Below, in pieces: positions 8,891-18,055 of a DNA stretch of 64,000 nt. Within the stretch, counting starts at the first letter, position 1. Each line of letters opens with the position of its first letter. Under the pieces are notes generated by a model. The model saw only the letters and a program-made list of their open reading frames with translations, was not told the origin of the DNA and ran no database searches. This stretch comes from Parabacteroides sp900760525 (GTDB taxonomy: Bacteria > Bacteroidota > Bacteroidia > Bacteroidales > Tannerellaceae). The position numbers were made by a program, and so were the translations under genes. Where the stretch lies: contig NZ_CP187555.1 of the NCBI RefSeq assembly GCF_049860805.1, positions 2,480,001 to 2,544,000 of the forward strand, in the 5' to 3' direction.

Positions 8891-10129
8891 TTATCCAACC
8901 CTTTTACACCTTAACGCAAAGTATAGGATATACAAGAATGCCAGTAGCGGGACCACAAAGCCTATCGCCATATTATCGGCACCGATATAGCCCATCAGCA
9001 TCGGGGCGAAAGCACCGCCGGCTACTCCCATGACGATGTAGGAAGAGGCTTTTTTAGTATGGACGCCCATGCCTTCCAGGCCCAATGCGAAGATTGTCGG
9101 AAACATAATGGACATAAAGAAGAATGAGAGATAAAGCGCATACAGCGAAACCGTGCCGATAGAAACCACCACCAACGCCATACAGATAGCATCCGCCAGC
9201 GCAAACCACGTCAGGAGACAAGCCGGAGACATCCATTTCATCATAAAGCTACCGGACAGGCGGCCGATCATGAACAAGGCCATTCCACCGAAAGCCAGGA
9301 TACGCGAAGCCTCGATATTTGTCATAGAAGCGTCAGCCTCCGTCACGTAATTAATGAAGAAACTGAAAATTCCCGTCTGTGCGGCGCAATAGCAGAACTG
9401 AGCTATAACAGAACGGACAAACTGCAGATGCCTCCACATGGGAACTACACCCGCACCGGGTCCGGATTCGTTTTCAGCCGGATTCGTCTCTTCTTCCTCA
9501 ACCTGCACCTCCGGCAGTTTGGTAAAAAAGAAAAGTATAGCTACAAGCAAGACAATCGATCCGACCAATATATAAGGTTTCGTCAAAGCGAACGGATCAT
9601 CTTCCGCACCTCCGAAAATCAGCATTCCACCTACAAGCGGACCCAATATCCAACCCAACCCGTTGAAAGATTGCGACAGGTTCAACCGCTGTGCGCCGGA
9701 CTCTTTCGGTCCTAAAACAGTGGAATAAGGATTGGCTGCCGTCTCCAGAATACACAATCCGCAGGCAATTACGAACAATGCCACCAAAAACGGCGAAGCC
9801 GAATGCAAGTAAGCTGCCGGGATAAAAGCAAACGCCCCGGCGGCAAATAAAGACAAGCCCAATATAATTCCTTTCTTATAGCCAAACCGCTTCATGAACA
9901 TTCCGGCAGGGAGCGCCATCAGGAAGTAAGCGATATAAGTAGAGAACTGCACAAGCCCGCTCTCCGCTTTCGTCATCGTAAAGACACCCTGAAAATGTTT
10001 GTTCAATACGTCCAGCAAACCATGAGCAAAACCCCACAACAGGAACAGGCTGGTGATCAATATAAACGGGACAAGATAAGATTTCCCGTCAGGAGCGGAA
10101 AACAAAGTTTTCTGATTATTTTTTTTCAT
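8891..10129 (-). CDS. Sugar MFS transporter, FucP family (L-fucose/hexose:H+ symporter type)
   Basis: A 412-residue inner-membrane protein with about 12 hydrophobic helices. Signature stretches include LLWGFAHGLLDVLNKHFQ in helix 1, GLCILETAANPYSTVLGP near residue 130, and LNLSQSFNGLGWILGP just after, all typical of the FucP/glucose-galactose transporter family. It should import a monosaccharide with protons. A loop rich in Glu (EVQVEEEETNPAENE) separates the two six-helix halves. The start codon is preceded by a minus-strand -7 box (10153-10160). The exact sugar cannot be told from sequence; no catabolic genes sit beside it. Confidence 0.9.
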   Translation of the reverse strand: MKKNNQKTLFSAPDGKSYLVPFILITSLFLLWGFAHGLLDVLNKHFQGVFTMTKAESGLVQFSTYIAYFLMALPAGMFMKRFGYKKGIILGLSLFAAGAFAFIPAAYLHSASPFLVALFVIACGLCILETAANPYSTVLGPKESGAQRLNLSQSFNGLGWILGPLVGGMLIFGGAEDDPFALTKPYILVGSIVLLVAILFFFTKLPEVQVEEEETNPAENESGPGAGVVPMWRHLQFVRSVIAQFCYCAAQTGIFSFFINYVTEADASMTNIEASRILAFGGMALFMIGRLSGSFMMKWMSPACLLTWFALADAICMALVVVSIGTVSLYALYLSFFFMSIMFPTIFALGLEGMGVHTKKASSYIVMGVAGGAFAPMLMGYIGADNMAIGFVVPLLAFLYILYFALRCKRVG

Positions 10130-10152
10130 ACTTGCTATTTGTTATGAGTCGA

Positions 10153-10160
10153 CAAAGGTA
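10153..10160 (-). promoter_or_regulatory. -7 box for the FucP-like transporter
   Basis: CAAAGGTA on the plus strand reads TACCTTTG on the minus strand, 24 bases upstream of the start at 10129. Confidence 0.55.
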
Positions 10161-10212
10161 AGCATTTATAAAAATATTATCCGGTTAAAGCAAACCATTC
10201 TTTTTTTATCTA

Positions 10213-10220
10213 TATCTTTG
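10213..10220 (+). promoter_or_regulatory. -7 box for ferritin
   Basis: TATCTTTG lies 56 bases before the ferritin ATG. A T-rich stretch occupies the upstream position. Confidence 0.55.
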
Positions 10221-10275
10221 CCTGTATAAAATTGTATTGTATTATAAATCTAATTGAAAGAAAGGAAACAGAATT

Positions 10276-10758
10276 ATGATTTTAAGCAAGAAATTATCTG
10301 AAGCATTTAACGCACAGGTAAATGCAGAAATGTGGTCATCAAACTTGTACCTGTCCATGTCCGTACACTTCCAGAAATTGGGGTTAAACGGTTTCGCCCA
10401 CTGGATGAAGAAACAGGCTGAAGAAGAAATGGAACATGCCCACAAAATGATCGACTTTGCTATCGACCGCGGCGGTGATATCACAATCGGCCAGATCAAT
10501 GTCGTTCCTACTGCATGGGGCAGCGTTATCGAATTATTCGAACACGTCTACAAACACGAATGCTACGTTTCCGAACTAATCGACAAAATGGTCGACATCG
10601 CAGAAGAAGAAAAAGATCACGCTTCAAGAGACTTCCTTTTCTGGTTCGTCCGCGAACAGGTTGAAGAAGAATCTACAGCCAAAGAAATCGTAGAACAGTT
10701 GAAGAACTACGGCGAATGCCATGTCGGTATTCTTGACCACAGATTAGGCAAACGATAA
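10276..10758 (+). CDS. ftnA: Non-heme ferritin
   Basis: A 160-residue four-helix bundle protein of standard ferritin length. Ferroxidase residues are visible: the Glu in NAEMWSSNLYLSM, the EEEMEHAHKM helix with its Glu and His, and a Gln/Glu-rich later helix (FVREQVEEES). It oxidises Fe(II) and stores it as a mineral inside a 24-mer shell in the cytoplasm, and protects against oxidative damage. It is a single-gene unit ended by a hairpin shared with the convergent SGNH hydrolase gene. No heme-binding Met typical of bacterioferritin was evident. Confidence 0.95.
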   Translation: MILSKKLSEAFNAQVNAEMWSSNLYLSMSVHFQKLGLNGFAHWMKKQAEEEMEHAHKMIDFAIDRGGDITIGQINVVPTAWGSVIELFEHVYKHECYVSELIDKMVDIAEEEKDHASRDFLFWFVREQVEEESTAKEIVEQLKNYGECHVGILDHRLGKR

Positions 10759-10771
10759 TAAAAATTGAAAG

Positions 10772-10822
10772 TGGAAAATTGAAAATTAAAAGAATGGTTC
10801 AATATTATTTTTCAATTTTCCA
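10772..10822. terminator. Convergent hairpin between ferritin and SGNH hydrolase
   Basis: TGGAAAATTGAAAA at 10772-10785 pairs perfectly with TTTTCAATTTTCCA at 10809-10822. The right arm overlaps the last codons of the minus-strand gene. A/T runs on both sides suit a bidirectional terminator. Confidence 0.5.
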
Positions 10823-11602
10823 TTTTCCATTTTTAATTATATCAAGTATTGCTTTCCCCCAAAGCTTCCCCAACGCCGAAGCCCCTTTTTTATTAGGATG
10901 TAAATAGAAAGTTCCCGCATTTCCTTTTTCAGGAAACAGCTCGCCTTTGTGATGAGCCTTGAAATACTCGAAACCGTCCGTATCTCCCATAAAGACCTGT
11001 CCGGGAAACCGTTTGGAATAATCGAGGACCAGTGCCTGTAACTCCGGATAATAACTTTGCAGGCGATTCAATCCTTCTTCCAGATATTTGGCTCCGTTAT
11101 ATGTATTCGGGCTGTACCATACCGGACGATGCAATACGATCTTGCAATCCGGGTAGAGTGCCAGCAACTTATCGATAATCGTTTTCATATTCTCATAATA
11201 TTTGGCAGGAGAAGCCGGAGCCCCGTTAGGCCCCGTAATGGCACTATCGTTCGTACCAAGCATAATGGAAAAGATCAAAGTTGCCCATGTCTCATCCTTG
11301 AACTGGTCGGCTACCTCCACTACTTTCGGAAAAAGAAATTCGGTCCGGGGCAGGAAATCAAGCGTGGTACTTCCGCTTACCCCCTGGTTGGAATAGCGGA
11401 CAGTTCCGATTGACGGTTGACTGCGCAGATATAAAGCAGCTTTCACAGGAGGCGCGTCATGCCGCGGGTTTTCCAATAAAGCCCCTTGCGTGATGCTGTT
11501 TCCGATAAATACTATATTCAGGTTTTTCTTCTCCTCACCCATCATATAACAACTGATTGTCATACACAACAACAATACTATAATCTTCCGGATATCCTTC
11601 AT
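10805..11602 (-). CDS. Secreted SGNH/GDSL-family hydrolase
   Basis: A 265-residue protein with a signal peptide (MKDIRKIIVLLLCMTISCYM). SGNH blocks are in order: block I FIGNSITQGA with the catalytic Ser, block II YSNQGVSGSTT with Gly, block III MLGTNDSA with Asn, and block V FYLHPNKKGA with His; the block V Asp position is not the usual DxxH. Such enzymes remove acetyl or other ester groups from carbohydrates in the periplasm. The substrate is unknown. It lies after the betaine transporter genes in the same direction but 16 bases apart, so read-through is possible. Confidence 0.85.
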   Translation of the reverse strand: MKDIRKIIVLLLCMTISCYMMGEEKKNLNIVFIGNSITQGALLENPRHDAPPVKAALYLRSQPSIGTVRYSNQGVSGSTTLDFLPRTEFLFPKVVEVADQFKDETWATLIFSIMLGTNDSAITGPNGAPASPAKYYENMKTIIDKLLALYPDCKIVLHRPVWYSPNTYNGAKYLEEGLNRLQSYYPELQALVLDYSKRFPGQVFMGDTDGFEYFKAHHKGELFPEKGNAGTFYLHPNKKGASALGKLWGKAILDIIKNGKWKIEK

Positions 11603-11618
11603 AATTCAATTTTTTCTA

Positions 11619-12485
11619 CTACTCCGCGAATGTAGGAAAAAATTCATTTACTTCAGGATGTTTGGATAGCCAAATTTTTACTTCCTCTTCTTCATGCATC
11701 GGATTACCTTCCACCAAATCCATCAATTCGCTCAATTGTTCGTTATCGAGGGAAAAGTTCCGGAAGAATGCGGCGGCATACGGATCTTTTTCAGAAAAAC
11801 CTTTGGTAGCCATAATCTGGATATGCTCGGCATCACCGTACTGCTTCTGCGAATCATCCAGGAATTTTAGGTCGTAGCGGGAGAACATCCAGTGAGGGGT
11901 CCAGCCGGTTACAACGATCCATTCCTTATTTTCGATGGACTTCTGGAGGAATGCGACCATTGTCGCACCGCTCGAAGGCTTCAAGGTCAGCTCGACCGGA
12001 TATTCCTGAATGACACGTTCCGTTTCGTTCATCAGGCCGGCCCCCACGTCGATACCGATTATCTCGTTGCGAAATTCATCTTTATGTCCGTTCAATTCTT
12101 CTATGGAGCTGATCGTGACATACGAAGGGACTACCAGCCCCATCCTGGCATTTTTGTAGGCAACACCCAACGTTTCCAGATTATCGCCATATTTTTTTAT
12201 ATAATCGGCATGCGTGGCCGGAAGCCAGGAGTCCATAAAAACATCGACTTTGCCGGCCGCCATAGAGACAAAGATCGGCGCGATATCTGCATTCCGCAGC
12301 ATCACATCATAACCTTTGCTCTCAAGCATGACTTTCGCCAAATAGCTCATTGCAATTCCTTCCGACCAGTTTACATAACCGATCGAAACAAGCTTCTTGT
12401 CTTTCGAGGAATTGCTGCAATCTGCAAACATCATCATGAAGGCAACAATAAGGGATAAATTTATAATGATAATCAATCTTCTCAT
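11619..12485 (-). CDS. opuAC: Glycine betaine/proline ABC transporter, substrate-binding lipoprotein
   Basis: A 288-residue protein with a lipobox-like signal (MMMFADCSN) and the OpuAC fold. The family stretch VNWSEGIAMSYLAKVML opens the mature protein and VTGWTPHWMFSRYDLKFLDD (about 195) supplies aromatic residues of the ligand site. It captures betaine-type osmoprotectants and delivers them to the permease at 12509-13321. It is the last gene of the three-gene operon, 23 bases after the permease. Confidence 0.9.
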   Translation of the reverse strand: MRRLIIIINLSLIVAFMMMFADCSNSSKDKKLVSIGYVNWSEGIAMSYLAKVMLESKGYDVMLRNADIAPIFVSMAAGKVDVFMDSWLPATHADYIKKYGDNLETLGVAYKNARMGLVVPSYVTISSIEELNGHKDEFRNEIIGIDVGAGLMNETERVIQEYPVELTLKPSSGATMVAFLQKSIENKEWIVVTGWTPHWMFSRYDLKFLDDSQKQYGDAEHIQIMATKGFSEKDPYAAAFFRNFSLDNEQLSELMDLVEGNPMHEEEEVKIWLSKHPEVNEFFPTFAE

Positions 12486-12508
12486 AAATACTTTTCTTTT
12501 TATCTGTT

Positions 12509-13321
12509 TTACTTTCTGCGGACAAAGCCTTGCGTAATGCGGTCCAGGACGATCGCCAGAATCACAACGGCAATACCGCCTTCAAAACCGAGTCCGATTT
12601 TCATCTGCGTGATTCCTTTCAGCACGATCTCACCTAATCCGCCGGCCGAAATCATGGCTGCTATCACAACCATAGACAAGGCCATCATGATCGTCTGGTT
12701 TACCCCCGCCATAATGGTCGGTAAAGCCAACGGGAGCTGGACCTTAAAAAGAAGCTGTCCCGAAGTGGCTCCGAACGAACGGGTTGCCTCGACAATATCG
12801 TCCGGCACCTGACGGATGCCCAAGTCGGTAAGGCGGACAACCGGAGGCATGGCAAAAATCACGGTGGCAAAAGCACCCGGGACAGGTCCCAGCCCGAAAA
12901 ACAAAACTGCTGGAATCAGATAGACGAAAGCGGGCATCGTTTGCATCAGATCCAGAAGCGGGCGGATCACTTTAGCCGCCTTATCGTTACGCCCGGTCCA
13001 GATTCCCAGCGGGACACCGAACAGGAGGGCGATAATCGTCGACGACAAAACGAGCGCCACGGTCTGCATGGTCTGTAGCCAGAACCCCATTCCCCAAATC
13101 AAAAGTAATCCGAGCAAGGTCAGGACGGCGGTTCCTTTTCCGGCTTTCCACCAGGCTAAAGCGGCGATAGCCGCAATCATCAGGTAGAACGGGATCCACA
13201 TCAGGATTCCCTGGAAACCGTCGATAAAGCCGCCCACGATTCGGTTGATCACATCAAAAAGGCCGGCAAAGTTTTCTGTAAGCCAGTTAATGGCTATTTC
13301 TATATATTTTCCGATATTCAT
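12509..13321 (-). CDS. opuAB: Glycine betaine/proline ABC transporter, permease
   Basis: A 270-residue inner-membrane protein with about six helices and the ABC permease EAA-type loop (EATRSFGATSGQLLFKVQLPLALPTIMAGVNQ in shortened form around residues 175-205). It matches ProW/OpuAB. Its ATG overlaps the stop of the ATPase gene by four bases, so the two are translationally coupled. Confidence 0.92.
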   Translation of the reverse strand: MNIGKYIEIAINWLTENFAGLFDVINRIVGGFIDGFQGILMWIPFYLMIAAIAALAWWKAGKGTAVLTLLGLLLIWGMGFWLQTMQTVALVLSSTIIALLFGVPLGIWTGRNDKAAKVIRPLLDLMQTMPAFVYLIPAVLFFGLGPVPGAFATVIFAMPPVVRLTDLGIRQVPDDIVEATRSFGATSGQLLFKVQLPLALPTIMAGVNQTIMMALSMVVIAAMISAGGLGEIVLKGITQMKIGLGFEGGIAVVILAIVLDRITQGFVRRK

Positions 13322-14544
13322 AAGTCTATTGCGTTTTGAATGATTTCTTCTATTTCCTTCTGATCCTTTCCGGTCATCTCGATGATGATGGCCGAGGTCG
13401 ATACGACGCCTTTCAAACGATTGTTCTCATCGACTACCGGCAGAGCCTGCTGGACTTTCGGCAAAAGGGGCAACATATCTTCCACTGTCGTATTCTCCAA
13501 TACGGAAGGGACTTCTTTCATGACGATCGAACTAATGTCTCCCGTTCCCTCCTTACGCAGTCGCAACACATCTTTCAACCGTATTTCGCCGAGGAACTGA
13601 TCGTCCGTACCGATCACAGGCAAGGCATACAAATGTTTTTCCCTCATCTTGCGGATAATGGCCTCCGGGCCATCCCTACGAATACGGACGACAATCGGCT
13701 GAGTCAGCATGATGGAAGAAGCCGTAACGACACGGCCGCGATCCACGCTCTCGGTAAAACGGGTGACATAGTCATTCGCCGGATCCGTCAGGATCTCTTC
13801 GGGCGTCCCGACCTGCACGACTTCGCCATCTTTCATAATGGCTATACGATCGCCCAGCTTGATCGCTTCATCCAGGTCATGTGTAATAAAGACAATAGTA
13901 CGTTTCATCTTCTCCTGCAAGTCCAGCAATTCATCCTGCATCTGCTCGCGGATAAGCGGGTCGAGAGCCGAAAAAGCCTCGTCCATCAGCAAGACCTCCG
14001 GGTTGTTCGCCAGAGCACGAGCCAGCCCGACACGCTGCTGCATACCTCCGGAGAGTTCGTCCACACGCTGGTTCTCATACCCTTTCAATCCGACAACGGC
14101 TATGCTTTCATGCGCTTTCTTCTCACGCTCTTCTTTTGGTATCCCCTGCAACTCGAGTCCGAAAGCGATATTACTCAATACCGTACGGTGAGGCAATAAC
14201 CCGAAATGTTGAAATACCATCGCCATCTCCCTGCGGCGGATTTGCAACAGTTCTTTATCCGACAGGGATGTGATATTCCTGCCGCTCAGCCAAATCTCCC
14301 CCATAGAGGGTTCGTTCAGTCGGTTAATACAACGCACCAACGTCGATTTACCACTGCCGGAGAGTCCCATTATCACGAACATCTCTCCTTCCTTTATTTC
14401 CAGATTGGCATTACGGACGGCTACGGTACAACCTGTTTCCTTTAAAATGTTCTGTTTGCTTTTACCTTGCTTAATCATCTTTTTCGCTTTGGCCTTCTCT
14501 GGTCCGAAAAGGATAGATAAGTCTTTTATTTCTATTTTCGTCAT
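13318..14544 (-). CDS. opuAA: Glycine betaine/proline ABC transporter, ATP-binding subunit with CBS pair
   Basis: A 408-residue ATPase. Walker A GLSGSGKST (about 60), signature LSGGMQQRVGLARAL, and Walker B LLMDEAFSALDP are intact. The C-terminal third holds two CBS domains (about 285-400), which in OpuA sense ionic strength. It drives uptake of osmoprotectants for osmotic balance. It is the first gene of the operon; no clear TAnnTTTG box was found upstream, so its promoter is not resolved. Confidence 0.93.
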   Translation of the reverse strand: MTKIEIKDLSILFGPEKAKAKKMIKQGKSKQNILKETGCTVAVRNANLEIKEGEMFVIMGLSGSGKSTLVRCINRLNEPSMGEIWLSGRNITSLSDKELLQIRRREMAMVFQHFGLLPHRTVLSNIAFGLELQGIPKEEREKKAHESIAVVGLKGYENQRVDELSGGMQQRVGLARALANNPEVLLMDEAFSALDPLIREQMQDELLDLQEKMKRTIVFITHDLDEAIKLGDRIAIMKDGEVVQVGTPEEILTDPANDYVTRFTESVDRGRVVTASSIMLTQPIVVRIRRDGPEAIIRKMREKHLYALPVIGTDDQFLGEIRLKDVLRLRKEGTGDISSIVMKEVPSVLENTTVEDMLPLLPKVQQALPVVDENNRLKGVVSTSAIIIEMTGKDQKEIEEIIQNAIDL

Positions 14545-15137
14545 ACTAATAATTATATTTGGTTATGTTTAGAAGTAATTCCCGGGACCGGGTTTGTGGC
14601 GTCTATTTATTAAACAGGGAAAACTGAATTTAGTTTAAAACCGGTTTTTATCCATATTCAAGGACTATTTCGAGGCAAGGGTCCAAAGCCAGCATGACAT
14701 TTTCCGGCATCCGGAACTACATGGTCTGGTAGATATCATGCATTACCGAAGACAAATGATTATTAACATAATTGGGAGTTGATCGAGTATTCTTCCAGGT
14801 CCTTACATCAAACCCCGGAATCATCGTATATCCTATCGGTTGATTATCTGCCAACAGACCTCCAACAAAATGCCCGATTTATGATACAAGGTTCCGCCAG
14901 CCGGATAGTAAATAAAAAAAGTCCGTTAAAAGTATTTGTTTCACAGATGCTTCATTCATGATCTCTTTAGACTTAAAAGGATTTCATGCAAAGTAAATTA
15001 AAGTTTGGCTACAAAGGATACATATTGTGATAAAATAGCATTAAGGTAAGAAACCGGAATCCTCCACAAAGGACGACAGGAACAAAGCGAAGTGCTACAT
15101 TGTTATGAAAGTAGTAAAACAAAAACTTTGTAGTAAT
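14545..15137. other. Intergenic stretch without a supported gene
   Basis: About 590 bases separate the divergent opuAA and peroxiredoxin genes. A 60-codon frame at 14779-14961 has no family look and no good start signal. I see no RNA gene or clear promoter box here. Confidence 0.5.
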
Positions 15138-15770
15138 ATGAAAGCATTAATTGGTAAAAAAGCACCGGAGTTTCATGCCCCAGCCGTAATCAATGGCAAC
15201 CAGATCGTCGAAGACTTTTCTCTGGATCAATATTTAGGTAAAAAGTATGTCGTGCTGTTCTTCTATCCGATGGACTTCACATTTGTCTGTCCGACCGAAC
15301 TGCATGCCTTCCAGGAAAAGCTGAACGAGTTTGAAAAACGTGATGTGGCCGTTGTAGGCTGTTCAGTCGATTCCGAATATTCACATTTTGCCTGGTTGAA
15401 CCAGGACAGAAATAAAGGAGGTATTCACGGGGTCAAATATCCTATCGTTGCAGACTTTTCGAAGACGATAGCAGAAAACTACGGTGTATTGGCGGCCGAT
15501 TATCTGACCAATGAAGAAGGCGAAGTGGTAGCGAAAGGTGCTCCCGTTGCTTATCGCGGCCTGTTCCTGATAGATAAGGAAGGAAAGATCCGCCATTATG
15601 TAATCAACGACCTTCCGTTGGGACGCAATGTGGACGAGGCTATCCGCATGGTAGACGCGCTGCAACATTTCGAAGAGTTCGGCGAAGTATGTCCGGCAAA
15701 CTGGTCAAAAGGCAAAGATGCGATGAAAGCGACCAGCGAAGGAGTTTCCGGTTACCTGAGCAAACATTGA
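15138..15770 (+). CDS. 2-Cys peroxiredoxin (AhpC/TSA family)
   Basis: The product from ATG 15138 has 210 residues. The peroxidatic Cys sits in PMDFTFVCPTEL (Cys about 51) and the resolving Cys in GEVCPANW (about 185). It reduces hydrogen peroxide and organic peroxides using thiol donors in the cytoplasm. An earlier in-frame ATG at 15105 adds MKVVKQKLCSN, but family members begin MKALIGKKAPEF, so the later start is preferred. It is a single-gene unit. No AhpF neighbour is present, so the reductant is probably thioredoxin or an AhpF encoded elsewhere. Confidence 0.93.
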   Translation: MKALIGKKAPEFHAPAVINGNQIVEDFSLDQYLGKKYVVLFFYPMDFTFVCPTELHAFQEKLNEFEKRDVAVVGCSVDSEYSHFAWLNQDRNKGGIHGVKYPIVADFSKTIAENYGVLAADYLTNEEGEVVAKGAPVAYRGLFLIDKEGKIRHYVINDLPLGRNVDEAIRMVDALQHFEEFGEVCPANWSKGKDAMKATSEGVSGYLSKH

Positions 15771-15875
15771 TCCACCAATAAGAACACAGTAGACAGTTGG
15801 CCGTTCATTTGGTATATTCTGTTTTGGTCATCCTATAGTTTTTTGGGGAACTGCCGGCTGTCACTGTCTGTTCTT

Positions 15876-16352
15876 TCACGCTTTCATCCTCTTGCATTTA
15901 CCGGAAATATGCTCGATGTCCAACCGCAGGATATTCGTCCGGTGAAAAGACTTGTCGATATACTTCTCTCCTAACGCTTCAAAACCGGGGCAATATTTCT
16001 TTGTCAACAGGCGTAACGCATGCCTGCGTTCTTCCTCAGGAAGTTCCATGTGAATCGTGCCGAATGCAAGCACAGATTCAAAAGCCGTTGTAAACTGGTT
16101 CGGAATGACACATGTTTTTCCCACTACGCAAAAGCTCACTTTCGGGTTCTCCCGGAGGCATTCCAATTTATATCCTTCCGGCGCACAATGGAAATAGATG
16201 CTTTCGCCTTCCTTTACAAAAGAAATCGGGATCCCATACCCGAAACCATCCGTCCCGACCATCGACAGGAAACCGTATTCACCCGTTTCCAACAATTCGA
16301 TTGCCTCTTTCTCATCCAACACCCGGTCTTTTCTTCTTATTTCGCGAAACAT
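15876..16352 (-). CDS. NimA-like pyridoxamine 5'-phosphate oxidase-family flavoprotein
   Basis: A 158-residue protein with the FMN-binding split-barrel fold. Family stretches are MFREIRRKDRVLDEKEAIELL at the N terminus, YGFLSMVGTDGFGYGIPISF, and YFHCAPEGYKLECLRENPKVSF. NimA relatives can reduce 5-nitroimidazoles, but most chromosomal homologues are of unknown function, so resistance should not be assumed. The start is supported by a minus-strand -7 box at 16383-16390, divergent from the M64 peptidase promoter. Confidence 0.85.
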   Translation of the reverse strand: MFREIRRKDRVLDEKEAIELLETGEYGFLSMVGTDGFGYGIPISFVKEGESIYFHCAPEGYKLECLRENPKVSFCVVGKTCVIPNQFTTAFESVLAFGTIHMELPEEERRHALRLLTKKYCPGFEALGEKYIDKSFHRTNILRLDIEHISGKCKRMKA

Positions 16353-16382
16353 ACTGTTACATATTTAAATGATATTGGCTGG

Positions 16383-16408
16383 CAAATCTACAAAAAGTCT
16401 TATATTTG
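16383..16408. promoter_or_regulatory. Divergent -7 boxes for the NimA-like and M64 genes
   Basis: CAAATCTA at 16383-16390 reads TAGATTTG on the minus strand, 31 bases upstream of the start at 16352. TATATTTG at 16401-16408 on the plus strand lies 35 bases upstream of the start at 16443. The two promoters nearly overlap back to back. Confidence 0.6.
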
Positions 16409-16442
16409 CGAGTATAAATTACACATAATAACGCATACTAAT

Positions 16443-17729
16443 ATGAAAACAAAGATTTCACTTTTGCTTTTTGCCGTTCTCTGCAGCATCTCCGTATTTG
16501 CCCAGAATGACTTTGACAAGTATTTCGAAAAGAAAAGTCTCCGGGTGGATTTTGCCCTGAGCGGTAATCTAAAGTCACAATCAGCTGCTATCCAGCAATT
16601 ACGTGAAGAGCCGGTATGGGGCGGTCCGGTTAAGAACCTGATCGACCCGTTCAACTATGGCGGCTACTATATCAATGTATATGATAAGGCTACGAATAAA
16701 TTGATCTATTCACGAGGTTTCAATACGTTGTTCGAAGAATGGCGTTCGACGGAACAGGCCAAAACGGAAACACAGTCCTGGACCAACAGTGCCTCCATTC
16801 CTTTCCCGAAAGCACCTGTTTATATAGAGATTACGGCACGCGACAAGGCGGATATGCAGTTTCATCCGTTGCTAAAACAGGAGGTCGACCCGAAAAGCAT
16901 CTTCATCGACCGGGGAAAACTGAAAGATAACAAAGTCTACCAGATACTGAAAAACGGCGATTCGCCGGAAAAGGTGGATCTCGTTTTCATTGCCGAAGGA
17001 TACACGGCGGATGAACAGGAGAAATTCGTGGCAGATGCAAAACGGTTTACAGAAGCCTTGTTCGCTACTCCCCCCTACACGACACGCCGCAACGACTTCA
17101 ATGTATGGGCCGTCTGCCTGGTATCGGAAGAATCAGGTACGGATATTTCCGGCAAAGGTATCTTCAAGAATACGGCTCTAAACTCCGGTTATTATACCTT
17201 CGGGGTAGACCGTTACCTGACTACACCGGATATGAAATCGATCCGCGATGCCGTTTGGAACGTGCCTTGCGATGCCATATTCTTATTGATAAACACCGAT
17301 ATGTACGGCGGTGGCGGTATGTACAACTTCTATGCTTGCGGGACAGCCGACAATCCACGTACCCCTGTTGTCTTCACACATGAGTTCGGACACAGCTTTG
17401 CCGGCCTGGCAGACGAATATTTCTCATCGGAAGTCGCTTACCAGGATTTCTATAACCTGAAATACGAACCGTGGGAGCCGAACATCACGACTTTAGTCGA
17501 TTTCGACAACAAATGGAAAAATCTGTTACCCGCCGGCACTCCTATTCCTACCCCGCTCGATGCCGGACATAAGGATAAAGCCGGTGTATTCGAAGGAGGC
17601 GGCTACCTGTCCAAGGGAATTTATCGTCCGATGGATCATTGTATGATGCGCGATTACGCCCCGTTCTGCCCGGCTTGCTCACGGGCCATTCTCCAGATGA
17701 TCGATTTCCTGACAGATAAAACGAACTAA
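16443..17729 (+). CDS. Secreted M64-family zinc metallopeptidase
   Basis: A 428-residue protein beginning with a signal peptide (MKTKISLLLFAVLCSISVFAQ). The M64 (IgA peptidase-like) zinc motif HEFGHSFAGLADEY lies at about residues 313-326. A beta-rich N-terminal domain precedes the peptidase domain (VDLVFIAEGYTADEQEKF starts it). The open frame extends upstream to 16020 antisense to the NimA-like gene, but the signal peptide and promoter fix the start at 16443. Members are common in gut Bacteroidales as periplasmic or surface peptidases; the IgA substrate is known only for a few. Confidence 0.93.
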   Translation: MKTKISLLLFAVLCSISVFAQNDFDKYFEKKSLRVDFALSGNLKSQSAAIQQLREEPVWGGPVKNLIDPFNYGGYYINVYDKATNKLIYSRGFNTLFEEWRSTEQAKTETQSWTNSASIPFPKAPVYIEITARDKADMQFHPLLKQEVDPKSIFIDRGKLKDNKVYQILKNGDSPEKVDLVFIAEGYTADEQEKFVADAKRFTEALFATPPYTTRRNDFNVWAVCLVSEESGTDISGKGIFKNTALNSGYYTFGVDRYLTTPDMKSIRDAVWNVPCDAIFLLINTDMYGGGGMYNFYACGTADNPRTPVVFTHEFGHSFAGLADEYFSSEVAYQDFYNLKYEPWEPNITTLVDFDNKWKNLLPAGTPIPTPLDAGHKDKAGVFEGGGYLSKGIYRPMDHCMMRDYAPFCPACSRAILQMIDFLTDKTN

Positions 17730-17854
17730 AACGATTGCTCCTACATTTAAATAACCGATCACAAAGATGGCCCTGCTATATCGGTCCGGTATACAAGTGC
17801 GGTATCACTTATTGTAAAAAACAGGTTATTTAACAATTAACGGAGCTTGACGAT

Positions 17855-17900
17855 AAAAAAGTCCAAGTGCCTCTTCATTGAAGACAAAACGGACTTTTTT
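17855..17900 (+). terminator. Terminator-like hairpin after the M64 peptidase
   Basis: AAAAAAGTCC at 17855-17864 pairs perfectly with GGACTTTTTT at 17891-17900, with a T run at the 3' end. The loop is long (26 bases). Confidence 0.45.
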
Positions 17901-17923
17901 CATTTATTTGCCGGTTTTTCCCC

Positions 17924-18055
17924 GTGACGACCGTCTTCATTGCCATGAACATTGACTTCATCGCCATGAAGACGGTCGTCACTACCTATGATCACGGCAA
18001 CTCACGGCAACGAAGACGGTCGTCACGGCGATGAAGACGGTCGTCGTGGGAAAGT
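17924..18055. repeat. Intergenic inverted and direct repeat mosaic
   Basis: GTGACGACCGTCTTCAT at 17924-17940 recurs as its perfect 17-bp reverse complement at 17966-17982. The core GAAGACGGTCGTC then repeats directly at about 18012 and 18033 with a 21-base period. It resembles in design, but not sequence, the arrays at 4936-5071 and 38852-38939. Confidence 0.7.

Noticed and set aside
13336..14199. 287-codon plus-strand frame over opuAA
   Set aside because: Shadow of the ATPase gene, with no recognisable domain.
14779..14961. 60-codon frame between opuAA and peroxiredoxin
   Set aside because: No family resemblance, no promoter box and no conserved-looking composition.
16020..16442. N-terminal extension of the M64 peptidase frame
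   Set aside because: It is antisense to the NimA-like gene; a signal peptide and promoter fix the start at 16443.
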